Assembly: GCA_003254925.1 (NCBI GenBank)
Contig: QANZ01029195.1
Span: forward strand, 158,996 to 222,995
Reading direction: 5' to 3'
Source of the DNA: Chamaecrista fasciculata
Taxonomy: Eukaryota; Streptophyta; Magnoliopsida; Fabales; Fabaceae
Length of the DNA: 64,000 nt
Under the pieces are notes generated by a model that did not search any database, was not told where the DNA came from, and saw nothing but the letters and a program-made list of their open reading frames with translations. Numbering within the stretch: the first letter of the stretch is position 1; each line of letters begins with the position of its first letter. This document shows, piece after piece, positions 1-12,400 of this stretch. The translations under genes were made by a program, and so were the position numbers.

Positions 1-418
1 TTTGGTCCTAAACTTTTGAATATGATCATATTTATCTCGTTTCAAGTTCGAATGTAACGAGTTCCAAGTTATGTATTGTTTTCAAATAGTACTTTCTCTA
101 TCCAATTAAAGCCGTTAGAAAACAAGATCAAATCAGTCCCAAAAGTAGACCACTCGTTTCACGGTCAAACACGTGAAATTAATTATTTCTCTCTCGTTTT
201 AAGTTCAAATGTAATGAATTTCGAGTTACGAGTTATTCTTAATAAATCTTTTGAACTTATTGAAATGAGATACAAGAGAAATATGACCAAATTCATAATT
301 TGGGATCAAAATGAAATATTTTGTCAACATTTAAGATCAATTTGAACATTCCGAAACATAAAGAACCTAAATGAACATTAGAATATACATTTAGGCCTAA
401 AATGACGTCCATTTGACC
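1..418. mobile_element. Foldback (Mutator-like) element, family A, cut by window edge
   Basis: The right part of a non-coding terminal-inverted-repeat element whose left end lies outside the window. Its right end, close to atacatttaggcctaaaatg and finishing in ttgacc, matches the right end of the complete copy at 48936-49474. The interior also matches, including the module around tatccaattaaagccgttag. It encodes nothing recognisable; a short open frame in it is chance. Confidence 0.75.
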
Positions 419-1787
419 TTTAGTGATTAATAAAAGTGATTAACATCAATTATTAAATATAATATTATTAAAATTTATTAAAACTTTGTTAAAGTATCAT
501 GAATTAAATTGATTATATTTTTATTTTTAAAAATAAAATCATGAATTTACTCGATATTAATTAGACAACTTGGAGGGTGGAGCCCTCGATCATGGTATAT
601 CTTATTCTAACAACTTGCTAAACGTAATGGTAGTTAAGTTCACATGTCAAAAACTTGTTGATTGTAGACAGAAAATGAAACTACTCAAAAAGCAACTCAA
701 ATTTTTATCAATAGTAGTCGCATTTTCGTTTTGGTTTGACATGAGATAAAATGAGGAAGAAGGGAGAGTGCAGAAAGAGGAAACAATACCACTTGTAAAT
801 TAATAATGCACTTGACAATAGAGAATAATTGGGACCTTTTTGCACAAATTTCACGTTTTGCAAATCTCATCGTGATCCTCTTATCTCTTGTGGATTCTTT
901 AATGATTCAAAATCTCTGTTTCAAAAACAGAGTGGTTAATTTTTTTTTAAAGTATAATTAATGTTGAAAGGGAATAGACATTACTCAAAATGTAGGCCAT
1001 TGCTTTTTTTGTGATGCTCCGACAAGGCTGGGAAAGAGAAAGACACTGACTTCACAGCTCACAAGACAATTTGACACTTCTATTTTTGGTTGTCGGTCCG
1101 ATATATTAGACTTTGTCTCAACTAATATAGATTTGACTTACGTCGTACACTTGACTATAGTAGAAGAGTCTCATAATAGTGATACTTATATTCATAAAAT
1201 CTCGAACACGAAATCCTGTTTAAATGATACCAAACCATTTACTAATTAGACCAACTCTTCTTAGTGACCATTTGAGACTTTAATTTTGAGTGATAGGGAG
1301 GAAATGGAAGTGTAAAGTGTTAAATAATGCGAAGAAAGTTGCTAGCTTGTTTCAATTCAAGGCCTCTTTCATCCTTCAATCAATGCATTTAAATTCATTT
1401 AAGAATTTAAATATGTGTAAATGAAATAAGTAATTCTAGAAGAGTAGAAGTGAAGCTGAAAAAGACAATGGAGTAATCCAAAAAATATCAGTAGGTTTTT
1501 GTATTATTTGTAGAAGAAGTGATGAGAAGTGAGAACATTAAAGAAGAAGGCAATAGGAGATGTATAAATTACGTAGCTAGATGAATGACATGTGTACTTA
1601 TGATGGTCCATGGAGTCCAAAATTGTTGGAGTTTTGCATGTATTAGTTAGATGTGGACGAAGAATCTGAGATACATTCATGTGGTTTTGGGTCGTTTGCT
1701 TCCTTGAACTGCAATAAGGCTCTTCCACAACTCTGGCTACCTCCAAAATTGATGATATCGACTGCTATTTTTTATTCTGATTTTAAT
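419..1787. other. AT-rich intergenic DNA, no gene seen
   Basis: No conserved coding frame, RNA gene or complete repeat could be recognised. Short open frames near 1504-1874 on both strands have no recognisable motif and overlap the start of the next repeat. Confidence 0.5.
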
Positions 1788-2185
1788 TTTTATAAGGCCA
1801 AAATCCTATTTTGGTTTCAAATATTTACCCTAAATTTCATTTTGGTCTCAAAGGTTTTTTTTGTTCTGTTTTGATTTTAAATGTTTCCTAAAAGTTTCAT
1901 AATTGTTCCCTCACTATTCAATGTGGTCATATCTCTCTCGTTTCGACCATAACGCGATAAAATCAGAGCTACAGGTTAAACTTGATGAATTCTTTCTTTG
2001 TCCAGTTGGAGCCATAAGCAAACGAGGTCAAATCACGTATAAAATTGGGCTAAAAATTAAGTCACTTATTTCATGAATTTGGTCTATCTCATTTCAAGTT
2101 TGAATATAACGAAATTGGAGCTACAAATTAAATTACTCTTGACGAGTTTTTTTTTTCTCAATCCAATAATGTTACTTTGTAATAT
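1788..2185. mobile_element. Foldback element, family A relative, left part only
   Basis: It begins with spaced ttttggt motifs and continues with the family A core (tcatatctctctcgtttc, then a cagttggagccataagcaaac-like module). The copy at about 31190-31700 carries the same core. No convincing right inverted repeat is visible, so this copy looks truncated near 2185. Confidence 0.6.
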
Positions 2186-3479
2186 AAACAAATAATTGAG
2201 ATTGTGTAATGACACCTAACTCATTGGATCACGTCTTAGTGATCGTGTCATTGAGAGAGTAATTACATCTCATAAATTCATCAATGAAAAGGTTTTTATT
2301 GCTCGCAAGTCAATCACACCTTCAAATATTAGATTACTTGTTGAATTTCAGTGCAGACAACTCCTTATTATGTTGTCTTTTGCAAAATCTATAAGTAAGA
2401 GCCAAGGCCAATCGTTATCCAATAAGGCGGCTTAGATCCAATCCGATCCAAAGCCAATGGTTATAGTCTAATCTAAACCGATCAAAACCAATTACATAAT
2501 CGATTGAATATGATGGAAAATTATGAAAACCGATTGGTAGGATTTGAACATAAAAAATCAACCGAACCATATTAACATTTTAATTAAATATTATATATAT
2601 TTATATTAAATAAAAAATATTCTTAACTCTACACCTAATTCCCTCATTTTTCAATTTTCCTCACCTTTGCCGCACTCACTCATTCACTCTTCCTCACACT
2701 CACATTTCATCTTTTCTTAATCACTTCATCTTCATCCTTTGTCCTCCATGCTTCATTACAACTTTATCCTTCACCACCATCACACACTCCATCCTTGGAA
2801 GATGGGAAATGATAAGCATGAAAAATAAACATAAGAAATTGATGGAGGAAAAAGAAAGAGGGTTGGTGGTAGTTAGGAAGTTAGAATTCTGAATAGTGAA
2901 TAGGCACGCGTATAGAGTCATAAATTAAGAAAATAATATTTAAATAAAATTTTGAATATAATACACTTTATGATAAGAATAAAAAAAATATACTTTATGA
3001 TAAATATATATATATATATATTTATATGAATTAGAATCATTAAAAATTTATATATGTATTATTATTATTATTAGAACATTTTTTATTAGGATTTTTATTG
3101 GAACTTAGAAGGTGTGTAAATTAATTTTAACATATATTTTTATAATAGATTTCTGTATATTATTAAAAATGTAAATACGAATATATAATTCTAACCTTTT
3201 TAAGTACATTTCCAATTATTATATAGTATATAACTATACTCTTTAATCTATGTCTATTTCAAATTCATATTTAAATTTCTTTATTATAATAAAGCTTAAT
3301 ATTATTCTATGATAATAATTAAACTTTGACTTAAATAATATAATTTTAAAAAAAAAAAAACTTATAATATTTATAATTTAATTTTTATTTAGTATTATAT
3401 ATGAGTATAATATATATTATTTTATTTGAATATTTTAGCTATATCTAATAACTAAATGATCAAGTTGTTTATAAAAAGG
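2186..3479. other. AT-rich intergenic DNA with short TA and TTA runs
   Basis: This is very AT-rich sequence with a (TA)n run near 3006-3021 and a TTA run near 3060. No gene, RNA or intact repeat is recognised. It ends at the abrupt 5' junction of the LINE. Confidence 0.5.
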
Positions 3480-6400
3480 ATGTGCGTAGCCAATTGGAAA
3501 ATCTCCTTCATCAAGAAGAATTATTTTGGGCTCAACGTGCTCATCAATTATGGTTGCTTAATGGTGACCATAATACTAAATATTTTCATGCAACTGTCAA
3601 AAAACGCAGAATCAATAATATAATTACCAAGTTACAAGATGATTCTGGTAATTGGATCATTGACTACTCAGCCCTAGAGTCTTTAGCCTTATCATATTAC
3701 CAGAATGTCTACACTCCTCCCCATAATGACTCTTATCTTTCTGTTTTGGATCAAATTCAAAATATTCATCTTCCTATGTTGTCTGAATCACATTTACAAA
3801 GCCTCAATGCTCCGTTTAATGTCTTCGAGATTGAAGCTGCCTTATTTCAAATGAGTCCAGATAAAGCCCCTGGCCCTGACGGGCTTCCTGCTTTTTTCTT
3901 TCAGACGTTTTGGCCTACCATTAAAGATGACGTAATTAATATGTGTCTCTCCTTTTTCAACCGTGGGTACCTTCTTAAATCTTTCAATGAGACATATATT
4001 ACACTTCTTTCTAAGATTCCCACTCCATTGACTTTCAAAGATTATAGGCCCATTGGTCTGTGTAATGTGGTGTATAAAATAATTTCCAAAGTCATGGTCA
4101 ATCGTCTCCAGCCTTTAATGCAAGACCTCATTTCTCCTTACCAAAATGGTTTTATTAAAGGAAGATCTATACAAGACAACATTTTCTTGGCTTCCGGATT
4201 ACTCACTTTTATTCACAAAGCTAAGAAATGTAAGTCTAACTGGTGTGCTTTCAAGATTGACATCCATAAGGCCTATGATTGAATCTCATGGGAGTTTTTA
4301 CAAGCAGTTTTGCAACGTATGAATTTTCCACCGCATTGGATTCTGCTCATTATGCAATGTGTTTCAACAGTTCGTTATTCTTTATTGCTTAATGGACAAA
4401 AAGTGACTCATTTTTCCCCAAGATGCGGTTTTCGATAGGGTGATCCTCTCTCGCCTTATCTCTTCTTGATTTGTTCTAATGTGTTATCTTCCATGCTTCA
4501 ACATTTACAAGATTCTAAGGAAATTGCTGGGATTCAATTTGCGCATCGAGGTCCTACTATTAATCATTTAATGTATGCGGATGACACAATCCTTTTCTTC
4601 AAAGCAACCCCTGAAGCTTTCAATTCAGTCAATTCTACTCTACAAAGATATGGATATCTAGCAGGGCAAACAAGTCAGAATTACTCTTCAGTCCAAACAC
4701 TCCTAGAGAATTTAAGGATTTAATTTCTGCAAATCTTGGAGTTTGTTACACCAATAGACTAGGAAAGTATTTCGGGGTCAAGATTGATTTTCATCATAAT
4801 AAAAAGGAAGTATTTCAAGAAATGGTGGACAAGTTTCGTTCCAAACTTAGTCATTGGAAAGGTCGACTTCTTTCACAAGCTGCTGGGATTACTTTAGCTC
4901 ATTTCGTGCTTCAATCAACACCTTTTAATCACTTCTCTGCACTAGCCTTCCCCAAAAAGTATACTACTCAGATTGATGCTATTACCACGAATTTCATTTG
5001 GGGTTTTAAAAATGATAAACCGTCGATTCATCTTACTCCTCAATCGAGCACTTTCTCGCCCAAACAAATGGGTGGTTTGGGTCTTTGCTCTGCAAATCTT
5101 ACAAACACTGCGTTACTTGCTAAACACTGCTGGAATTTTTATGCTAAACCGGATTCACTTTTATCTCAATGGGTTACAGCCAAGTATTTCCACAATGATA
5201 TTTAATCCAATCCAAAGATCACAACCCAACCTTCATGGGTTTGGAAGTCAGTTCTTAACTCCCGTAATTTAATAACTCAATTTCTTTGGTGGCGTATTGG
5301 CAATGGTCAGTTTATTCGTTCATCTTCGCCTTTTTGGTGGTCGTCTCACTCCTTACCAGATGCCACGACTACAGCCCCATGTGATCTTAAATCTCCTAAT
5401 ACTTTGGAATGGAATTGTTCTATGATTTTTAATAATTTCCCACCACACGTAGCCTCTCGTATTCTTGCTATTCCGTTATCCAAATGTAATGTCCCAGATT
5501 AGTATATTTGGACAACAGATAGCTCTAGCAATTATACGACAGCTAAAGGTTACAATATCCTATTTGAACAACTATCCCCTGGTAGTAGGTTCAATGGTCC
5601 CGGTCAGGATTGGAAACATCTTTGGAAACAGAAAATTCCAATGCGATTAATTGTTTTTCTTTGGAAGTTTTTTAATGATGCACTCCCTACACGAAGCATC
5701 CTTCATCATCATCATGTGCCAATTTCTCAAGAGTGTCCTCTCTGTGATTCGAGAGAATCTGAATCCTTACAACATCTTTTCTTCCAGTGCTCTTTTGCAC
5801 GGGTAGTTTGGTTCGGGTCTCCTCTTCAAATTCGTTCAGATTTGATTCCTACACACTCTATTAAATCATGGTTATATGACTGGCTAACTCAACATGAGCC
5901 TTTTCCACATCCTTCTGATCCAAGTGTGATCCTTAGTAATAGTCACCTCGCTGTTTTTATCCTCTATGAAATTTGGTTTTCTCGCAACAAGAAGATTTTT
6001 GGAAAAAATGAAATTCATCCTTCATCAACGATTGATCAAGCAGTTCATAACTACCATATCAATGCCAAGGCAAGAGAAAAGTTCCCTCGACACACTTTGT
6101 TACCAGTTCCTCCTGATCATCATAAAAAACCAAATCCTCTCTCCGAGGATAATGGAAATTTGTTAAACTTTCCTGGTTCAATAATTCTTCTTTTTTTTTT
6201 TTATCAAAATCAAAATCCAGGTTCTTCTATATTTCCGTTTTTATGCAGGATACTATCATTAAAAATATTCAGATCCACTTTACTTCAGACAAGCGATTTA
6301 AACTTGCTGGTGGTCTCTGGATTCTTCGTCAAACACTTATCCAGGTAGCTCACTCTCTTCAACAACGACTCTCAATCATAACATCATCTTTTGGAGTTGC

Positions 6401-6621
6401 ACAAGCTATCTGTACCAAATCTCGTTCTCCTTCTCACCTCCATAAGCTGCAACAAGATTGCGTCCGCCTGCTCCAAACTTCAAATTTTCGATGCTTTAAG
6501 TTTGGTTCATCAACAAAACATTTGGTTTCTTTTCTTTCTAATTATCTTTCTTCGCATGATTTGTATAATTATGACTTTATCTCTATCCTGTATTAGTCTG
6601 TTTTAAATCATCAAAAAAAAA
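3480..6621 (+). mobile_element. 5'-truncated, decayed L1-type LINE
   Basis: Non-LTR retrotransposon ORF2 remnant. From 3482 it reads MRSQLENLLHQEELFWAQRA, then the fingers motif SPDKAPGPDGLP, DYRPIGLCNVVYKI and FKIDIHKAYD, then the catalytic YADD box (about 4573-4584). A zinc-knuckle-like CPLC...HLFFQC segment follows near 5731-5795, and a weak RNase H-like tail (about 6250-6590). It ends in a short A-run at about 6612-6620. The endonuclease half is absent, so the insertion is 5'-truncated. The frame is broken by stops at about 4279 (CGA to TGA in the AYD-ISW motif), 4436 (CAG to TAG in the RQGDPLSP motif), 5203 and 5501, and by a frameshift near 4680-4700. It is a dead copy. Flanking target duplications were not found. 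Confidence 0.9.
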
Positions 6622-6721
6622 CTAACAGTTAAACTGGTGAGCTAATGACCTAAACCTTTAACCAATTCGATGATCAATTTGAATTTTTGAACTATGCTTT
6701 AAAGTTTTTTCTTTAAGAAAA

Positions 6722-7246
6722 GGATAAATTACACTTTGATATTTTGTTCTATGGATCGATTTTACTTTGGTATCCCGTTCTTTCAAAAGTGACATTTTGA
6801 TAACATATTATTTGCACCGTTAATACTTTGATACCTAAATTTATTATTTTGTTAAGTTTTGACGGTAAAGCCGCACGTGAACATCACATGCATAATAAAA
6901 ACACCCAAATGTTCATTTTCCTCCCATCTTTCACGATTCAAATTTCAAACGTTAAAACACTCCAAAATTCTCTTAATTTGAATCTCAGTGTTTTTTCACG
7001 ATTTTTTTTTATTGTTTTAGCATCTAAATCGAAAAAAATAAGAGGAAAATAAACATTTAAGTGTTTTTACTGTGCATATAATGGTCACATGCGATTTTGC
7101 TGGAAAAACTTAACAAAGAAAATAATTTTGAGTACCAAAGTGTTAATAATGCAAAGAACAAGAGATATTCAAATATCACTTTCGAAAAAACATGGTGCCA
7201 AAATAAAATCGATCCATAGAACAGAGTACCAAAATGTAATTTCCCT
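6722..7246. mobile_element. Foldback element, family C
   Basis: A non-coding terminal-inverted-repeat element. The left end (ggataaattacactttgata) is mirrored by the right end (accaaaatgtaatttccct). Both arms carry repeated actttggtac-type motifs and a ctatggatcgatttta block. Related copies lie at 19168-19661 and 33418-34515. No clean target duplication is seen at this copy. Confidence 0.75.
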
Positions 7247-7384
7247 AAAAATGATTAACTTTCCATTGTGGTAAATAAATTGATAAAAATCAAGTGCGGA
7301 ATAAATATTTTTTCTTTGGTAGAAAGTGCGAAATAAATAAATATTGAATATGAAAATTGGAAAACAATAGAAAATAAAAAAAAA

Positions 7385-7709
7385 GGCCAAAGTCCTATTT
7401 TGGTCCCCCAGTTATGCTCCTTGTTCCAAATAGGTCCCCCAGTTATTTTTTTTTTCATATTGGTCCCCCAGTTATGCAAAACTTGAAAAAGTTGGTCCCT
7501 CTAACGTTTTCTATCCATTTTTCCGTTAAAAAAAGAGGAAAAATAAACTTTCATCCCCAAAAGTTTTATTTTCTTATATTAAGGTCCTTTTCTTTTTATA
7601 ATAGGATCAAAACATAAGAAAATGAAGTAAATTAAGATTTTAAGTGAATTTACCNACAAAAAATAACTGGGGGACCTATTTGGAAGAGGGACCAAAATAG
7701 GACTTTGGC
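7385..7709. mobile_element. Foldback element, family B (Mutator-like), short copy
   Basis: It starts ggccaaagtcctattttggt and ends in the near mirror image. The arms hold three or more tttggtccccc-type motifs. The interior block after the left arm (aacgttttctatcc to aggatcaaaac) matches, in reverse, the interior of the gene-carrying copy at 50565-51445. Both sides are poly-A, so a 9-bp duplication is possible but uninformative. One unresolved base lies at 7655. The element ends 84 bp before the start codon of the next gene. Confidence 0.8.
7655..7655. other. Unresolved base (N)
   Basis: Single N in a family B foldback element; similar single Ns lie at 29310, 33109 and 50623. Confidence 0.95.
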
Positions 7710-7793
7710 AAAAAAAAAAAAAAAAGAAAAAAAGGTTCAATTTTAAAAAGAAGCCAGGAAGCAGAAAAAACGAACCACAAATTAGAAAACACT

Positions 7794-8258
7794 ATGTGGT
7801 CTTCCTCTTCTTCTTCCTTCTTCCTCCTCGCTCCACCATACCCTTCCCGCTCAATTCTTCCCATCTCCAAACCCAATAATCCCACCGCCGTCTCCGTCTC
7901 AGAAAGCGACGCCGTCACGGACCGCCGAACCGGCGAATTAGGTCGCGCAATCGTCTCCAGCGCCGCCGTTCGATCGAATCCACGACGGCGAGAGCGAGAA
8001 GGCGACGGAAGTCCGATTAGCGGCTCCGATGTACTTAGGGCGTTGCAGAGAGCGAGTGCTCGAAAGGAGAAGATGAAGGAGAAGAGGAAGAAGAGGGGAG
8101 AAGAGGAGTTATCCTCTGCGAGGAGTCACAGGGAAGATAATGGTGTGGTCGTCGACCATGAGATTGAGAATGTTCGTCCACTATGTGTCAAGAATGAGTG
8201 GGGAGATCAATTGGATGAATTGGAGAAGCGTCTTCGGGAACTTTCTCAAATCATCTAA
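7794..8258 (+). CDS. Small uncharacterised plant protein, possibly plastid-targeted
   Basis: A single uninterrupted 154-codon frame. It stands out from the flanks by high GC and codon use rich in CG-ending codons. The first ~45 residues are Ser/Pro-rich and almost free of acids (MWSSSSSSFFLLAPPYPSRS), as in a plastid transit peptide. The middle holds the motif ISGSDVLRALQRASARKEKM, followed by a strongly basic, helix-prone stretch. The C-terminus is helical (WGDQLDELEKRLRELSQII). I do not recognise the family and assign no function. The start is the first ATG of the frame. A Mutator-like foldback element ends 84 bp upstream, so the promoter or 5' leader probably overlaps it. Plastid targeting is an inference from composition only. 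Confidence 0.65.
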   Translation: MWSSSSSSFFLLAPPYPSRSILPISKPNNPTAVSVSESDAVTDRRTGELGRAIVSSAAVRSNPRRREREGDGSPISGSDVLRALQRASARKEKMKEKRKKRGEEELSSARSHREDNGVVVDHEIENVRPLCVKNEWGDQLDELEKRLRELSQII

Positions 8259-8389
8259 TCCTCCTATCCCGATTTTATGTAAATAATTGCTTTAATTTTG
8301 TCATAATCATATCATATCATCACACTAATTTGCTCCAAATCATCATTTATATTTCTTTAAGCTTGGCAACTAAGACCCTTTGATGCTTA

Positions 8390-8760
8390 TCATTATTAAA
8401 AAGTCAATGTGTAAATTTGGTCTTATACTCGGTTCTCAATTTGAGTTTGTATCTTTTTTCGTTGTAATTTTGGTTCTTTGCAAAAGGTCTTAATTTTAGT
8501 CTTATATCTTTACAAAAAAAATCAACTATTAGTTGGTCCTTTTGTAAAAATATGAGACTACTTCTAAACTTGATTCAAAGACATAGGACCTATTGTGCAA
8601 TTAACCCAAAAATATATGACCAAATCTGCAACAAAAAAATATGAGACCAAATTAAGACCTGACCTAAAGACATGAGACAAAAAATATAAAAAAAAATATG
8701 AGACCAAATTGGGTAATGAGAAAAAATATGAAACCAAATTTAACTTTATTAACTTTATTA
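8390..8760. repeat. Foldback repeat, family F
   Basis: Repeated tttggtcttata-like motifs on the left are mirrored by atgagaccaaatt-like motifs on the right. The termini are indistinct. A related stretch is seen at about 26990-27260. It lies between the convergent small gene (+) and the LIF2-like gene (-). The rest of 8760-9466 probably contains the 3'UTR of the latter; no other feature is seen there. Confidence 0.5.
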
Positions 8761-9466
8761 TTTTTAATTTTAAGGTTTAGTCTTTTAATTGTCCAAGTTT
8801 AACAAGTAAATTTTCAAATTAAAAATAGAATCAATTTTGGTGGGTCAAGCATTTTCTCTTTACGTAATTTCGGGATTAAAAATCCAAGTTTCTTGTATTA
8901 ATTTCACACCGAAATATCATACTACCATATCGAAGGAAACTGTTTTAAAAGAAAGCCATAGTAAATCTCATTTGTAGCTGAGACACAATAATGTCATACA
9001 AGTTACAACCGGAGCAATTCTCAAGATAGGAAAAAAAAAAAAAACTTTTGGCCAAAACAACATAGGACTAACAGGAAACACTTCTAAATAATATAAGTTT
9101 GTTTTTATAACAAGACAGGTTATATTGAGTTGCGCATTAAACAAAAAATTGAGTGATAAATCACAAGTTACTGAAACCAAACTTCATCTTCAACTGGTTA
9201 AAAATGGAAATACACAATAAGCATTAGAGCAGAGAAGACTAGGAATTACGATGCAGCTAAGAACTGTATAAAAGTAAAGTGTAAACACCACATAATAACC
9301 TAACATAACACCACTGTTTCTAATCCTTAACTTTCTTTTAATATTTTTTTTCTTCTTATTTCCCACTTTAGCAATGGGGATTTTCTCAAGGCATCTGGCA
9401 AACTGGTCTCTCTGGTCCCCAAGAAGCCCTCAACCACCAACCAAATGCCACCAAGGTTGCCTTCCA

Positions 9467-12400
9467 CTAATAAGGTCGATACCTTCTATTGCGATTGCCC
9501 TCGTCATTGGCGCTGCCTCCGCCTCCTCGCCCTGGCTGGCCACCACTCGGACCATTCTTCCGATCAATTCTGCGGGGGGGTCGGGGAGGAGCTGGCATCT
9601 GTGCACCAGGCTGTTGACTGAAGAAAGCCCCAATTACATGAAAAATTAAGGTTTTATTATATATGATGAAATCAGAGAAAAAAAAAAGAGTGGACAAACA
9701 ATTTGATCCCAGAATGAGTTGATAACTCAACTCTTAAAAAACTAGTTTACACACTTTAGTCCTTGAAAGTGGTGGAGACAATAAAATTTAGTCCCTTAAG
9801 CCTAATTTTAGGGACTAATTTACAAGGACAAAAGGACTCAGTTGTATTAGCTTCACGACTTTAAAAGACTAAAGAGTATACTATAAACTAAACTTTCAGG
9901 GATTGAGTTAACACATGTACTTTCAAGGGCTAATTTATATATTTACTTGAAAATAAATCATCTTCCCGACTTGTAATGACTTACAGGACATAGCCAATGC
10001 GACCATCTGGTAAAACCATAGGGACCATCTGCATTCCTGCCGGCATTGGACCCCTACCATATATCATTGGCTGTTCATATATGCAAGATCCACCAATTGC
10101 GAACAGATTAGAAAACGAAATGAATCAAGCAGCAAAGATATCAATCTTACATAGTTCTAAGTCAGTAAATACCTGTTGGTAACCAGGAGTCATGCCATAT
10201 CCGGTCCGTACTGAACCATATAGACTTCCTGAGAAGCCACCATACCCAGGATGTGGATGAAGCCCGGGATTGTAGGCATAACCTCCATCAGGTTTCTTCT
10301 CGGCTTGAGGCTTCGCGAGAACAACTTCCAAGGGTTGGCCTGCAGTTTAAATCCATTAAGCATATATAAGTAAACATAATGAACATATACAATAGTTACA
10401 TGGATTAACAAATAAGACTATTTTATAATTTGAAGATTCTTTTCCTCAACCTCAAATCAAAATTCAATTCAAATAAGTCGGGTTGACTTGTTACTTTATC
10501 AACTCAACTCCACTAGCCTAAGAAATCATTAGTCAGACTTGCATAGAGAAGAAATGCACATATACAGTACTACTGTCTAGAAAAGGTACCATCTATTTCA
10601 TATTTTTCTGTCTCTTTAACAGCCTTCAATGCACTTGACCTCTCAGCAAAATGAATGAAACCAAAGTCGCGTTTTCCTCCTGCTTTGCCAGGAGGCATGA
10701 CCACTTTTGTTACTTCCCCATGGCGACGGAACATTTCCTTCAGTTGTTCAGTAGTAGTATTCTCAGGTATGTTCTTCACATAAAGAGCTTTAACCTGAAT
10801 AAGCCAAAAACAGTTAGCACATAATACATCAACTAACTCTTAGTTAGCAACATTAGGTAATTATGACTTAGTATGGCAAAAACATATTTCAAAAGAAAAC
10901 AGAGGCATTAGAAAATCACAGGAAAATTAGAATTAGCCATTGTGTTAAATTCTCCATCCACATCCACAGTTTGCCATAAATATATTCACAACACCTACAC
11001 TTATGCTGATATGAATACATCGGATAGAAAGAAATTGGTTTAGGTTGGATGAAAGGCTGAGATTTGCACTAAACCCAAAAAAAACTGGTCATACATTTAT
11101 ACCACCACACTTTGATATTGTTATCAGTAATAGATTAATCACTTATCAACCTATATTAATAGAAGTTGAATGGTACAGTAGTATCAATAGCTTGTTACTT
11201 ATCCATGTCACTCTCTCGTGCAGTCTCTAGTGTCTCTCATCCTTGAGCATGACTGAAGTCATCTAGCACGGCTTCCTATAGATTTTTTTTTTCTTGGGCT
11301 AAAATGTAAGAAACTCCCCTAATTTAAGATTCAACTATAAACATTGACAAAAAAACCCCCTTTAATTTCTTATCTTGTGCAATTTTGCAATTCCCCTAGG
11401 CATATTTTTCTTTTTTGTGTTTTTTTTTTTAATTTGATAATGAAAATGATGAATTTCTTGCTTTAAATTGTTGGTGGGTCTCTGAAGTCTGAATTTTATT
11501 TGTGGGGTTTTTATATTCATTTTTCTTACATTTTCTGAGGCTTTGAGCAATATAGTTGGTTGAAACATGTCTTAGGTGGTTTGGGCATGTACAAAGAAAG
11601 GCTCCTGGAGGCTCTAGTACATAGAGTGAACCAAATGTGCAATAGCCCATTAATCTGAGGAAGGAAAAGACTAAAGATAACTATTGGAGAAACTATTCAG
11701 AAAAACTTATCTACTAATAACCTAATTGTAAAAATGAGTAAAAATAGAACACGTTGGCACCAATTGATCCATATAGCCGACCCTACCTAGTGGGAAAAAG
11801 CTTTGATTGTTGTTTTTTTTTCTCTGAGCAATATTTTAGTTGTAAGTTCTTAGGAGTTCAATGTATAACTATAAACTGAGAAGCCCTTTATGGAGTTCAA
11901 ATATATCTCAGTTTGATTTTCTATTCAGTGCATTCTGTTCTGCATCAACTTTGGATTGTGACGATTGGAAAATCAGCTTTTTCCTTTGCTGGCTACCCCC
12001 TCTTTTCACTTAAATCTCACTTTGCAGACATTCTTTTCACTTTAATTATAGTGAATTAAAACAATTTTTTATCGCAGGCAGAAGTGTTGATGAAATGTTT
12101 TAGTGTAAGAATTAAGAGAAAACTTATTGAACAGCTCATTAGGGTACAGAAAGGACCCAAACCAATAAAACAAAACAGGTCAACCAAACCAAATTTGTCT
12201 AGGTTGAGTTCCACTGGGTCATTTACAATAAATCATTATTCTGTTCATAAACGCAGAAAAGATAGATATATATGCTCCCCAGAAACATTTCTAGGCAATA
12301 TACCCAAATGAAAAGTATTTATTATCTTAGTCAAGTTTAAGATACAAAGTATTATGATATTGAACAAAGAGAATTACTGGGTTTCATAACTTTTATTACT

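Noticed and set aside
1504-1874. Overlapping 80- and 73-residue frames on opposite strands
   Set aside because: No motif is recognised and the plus frame runs into a foldback repeat; treated as chance.
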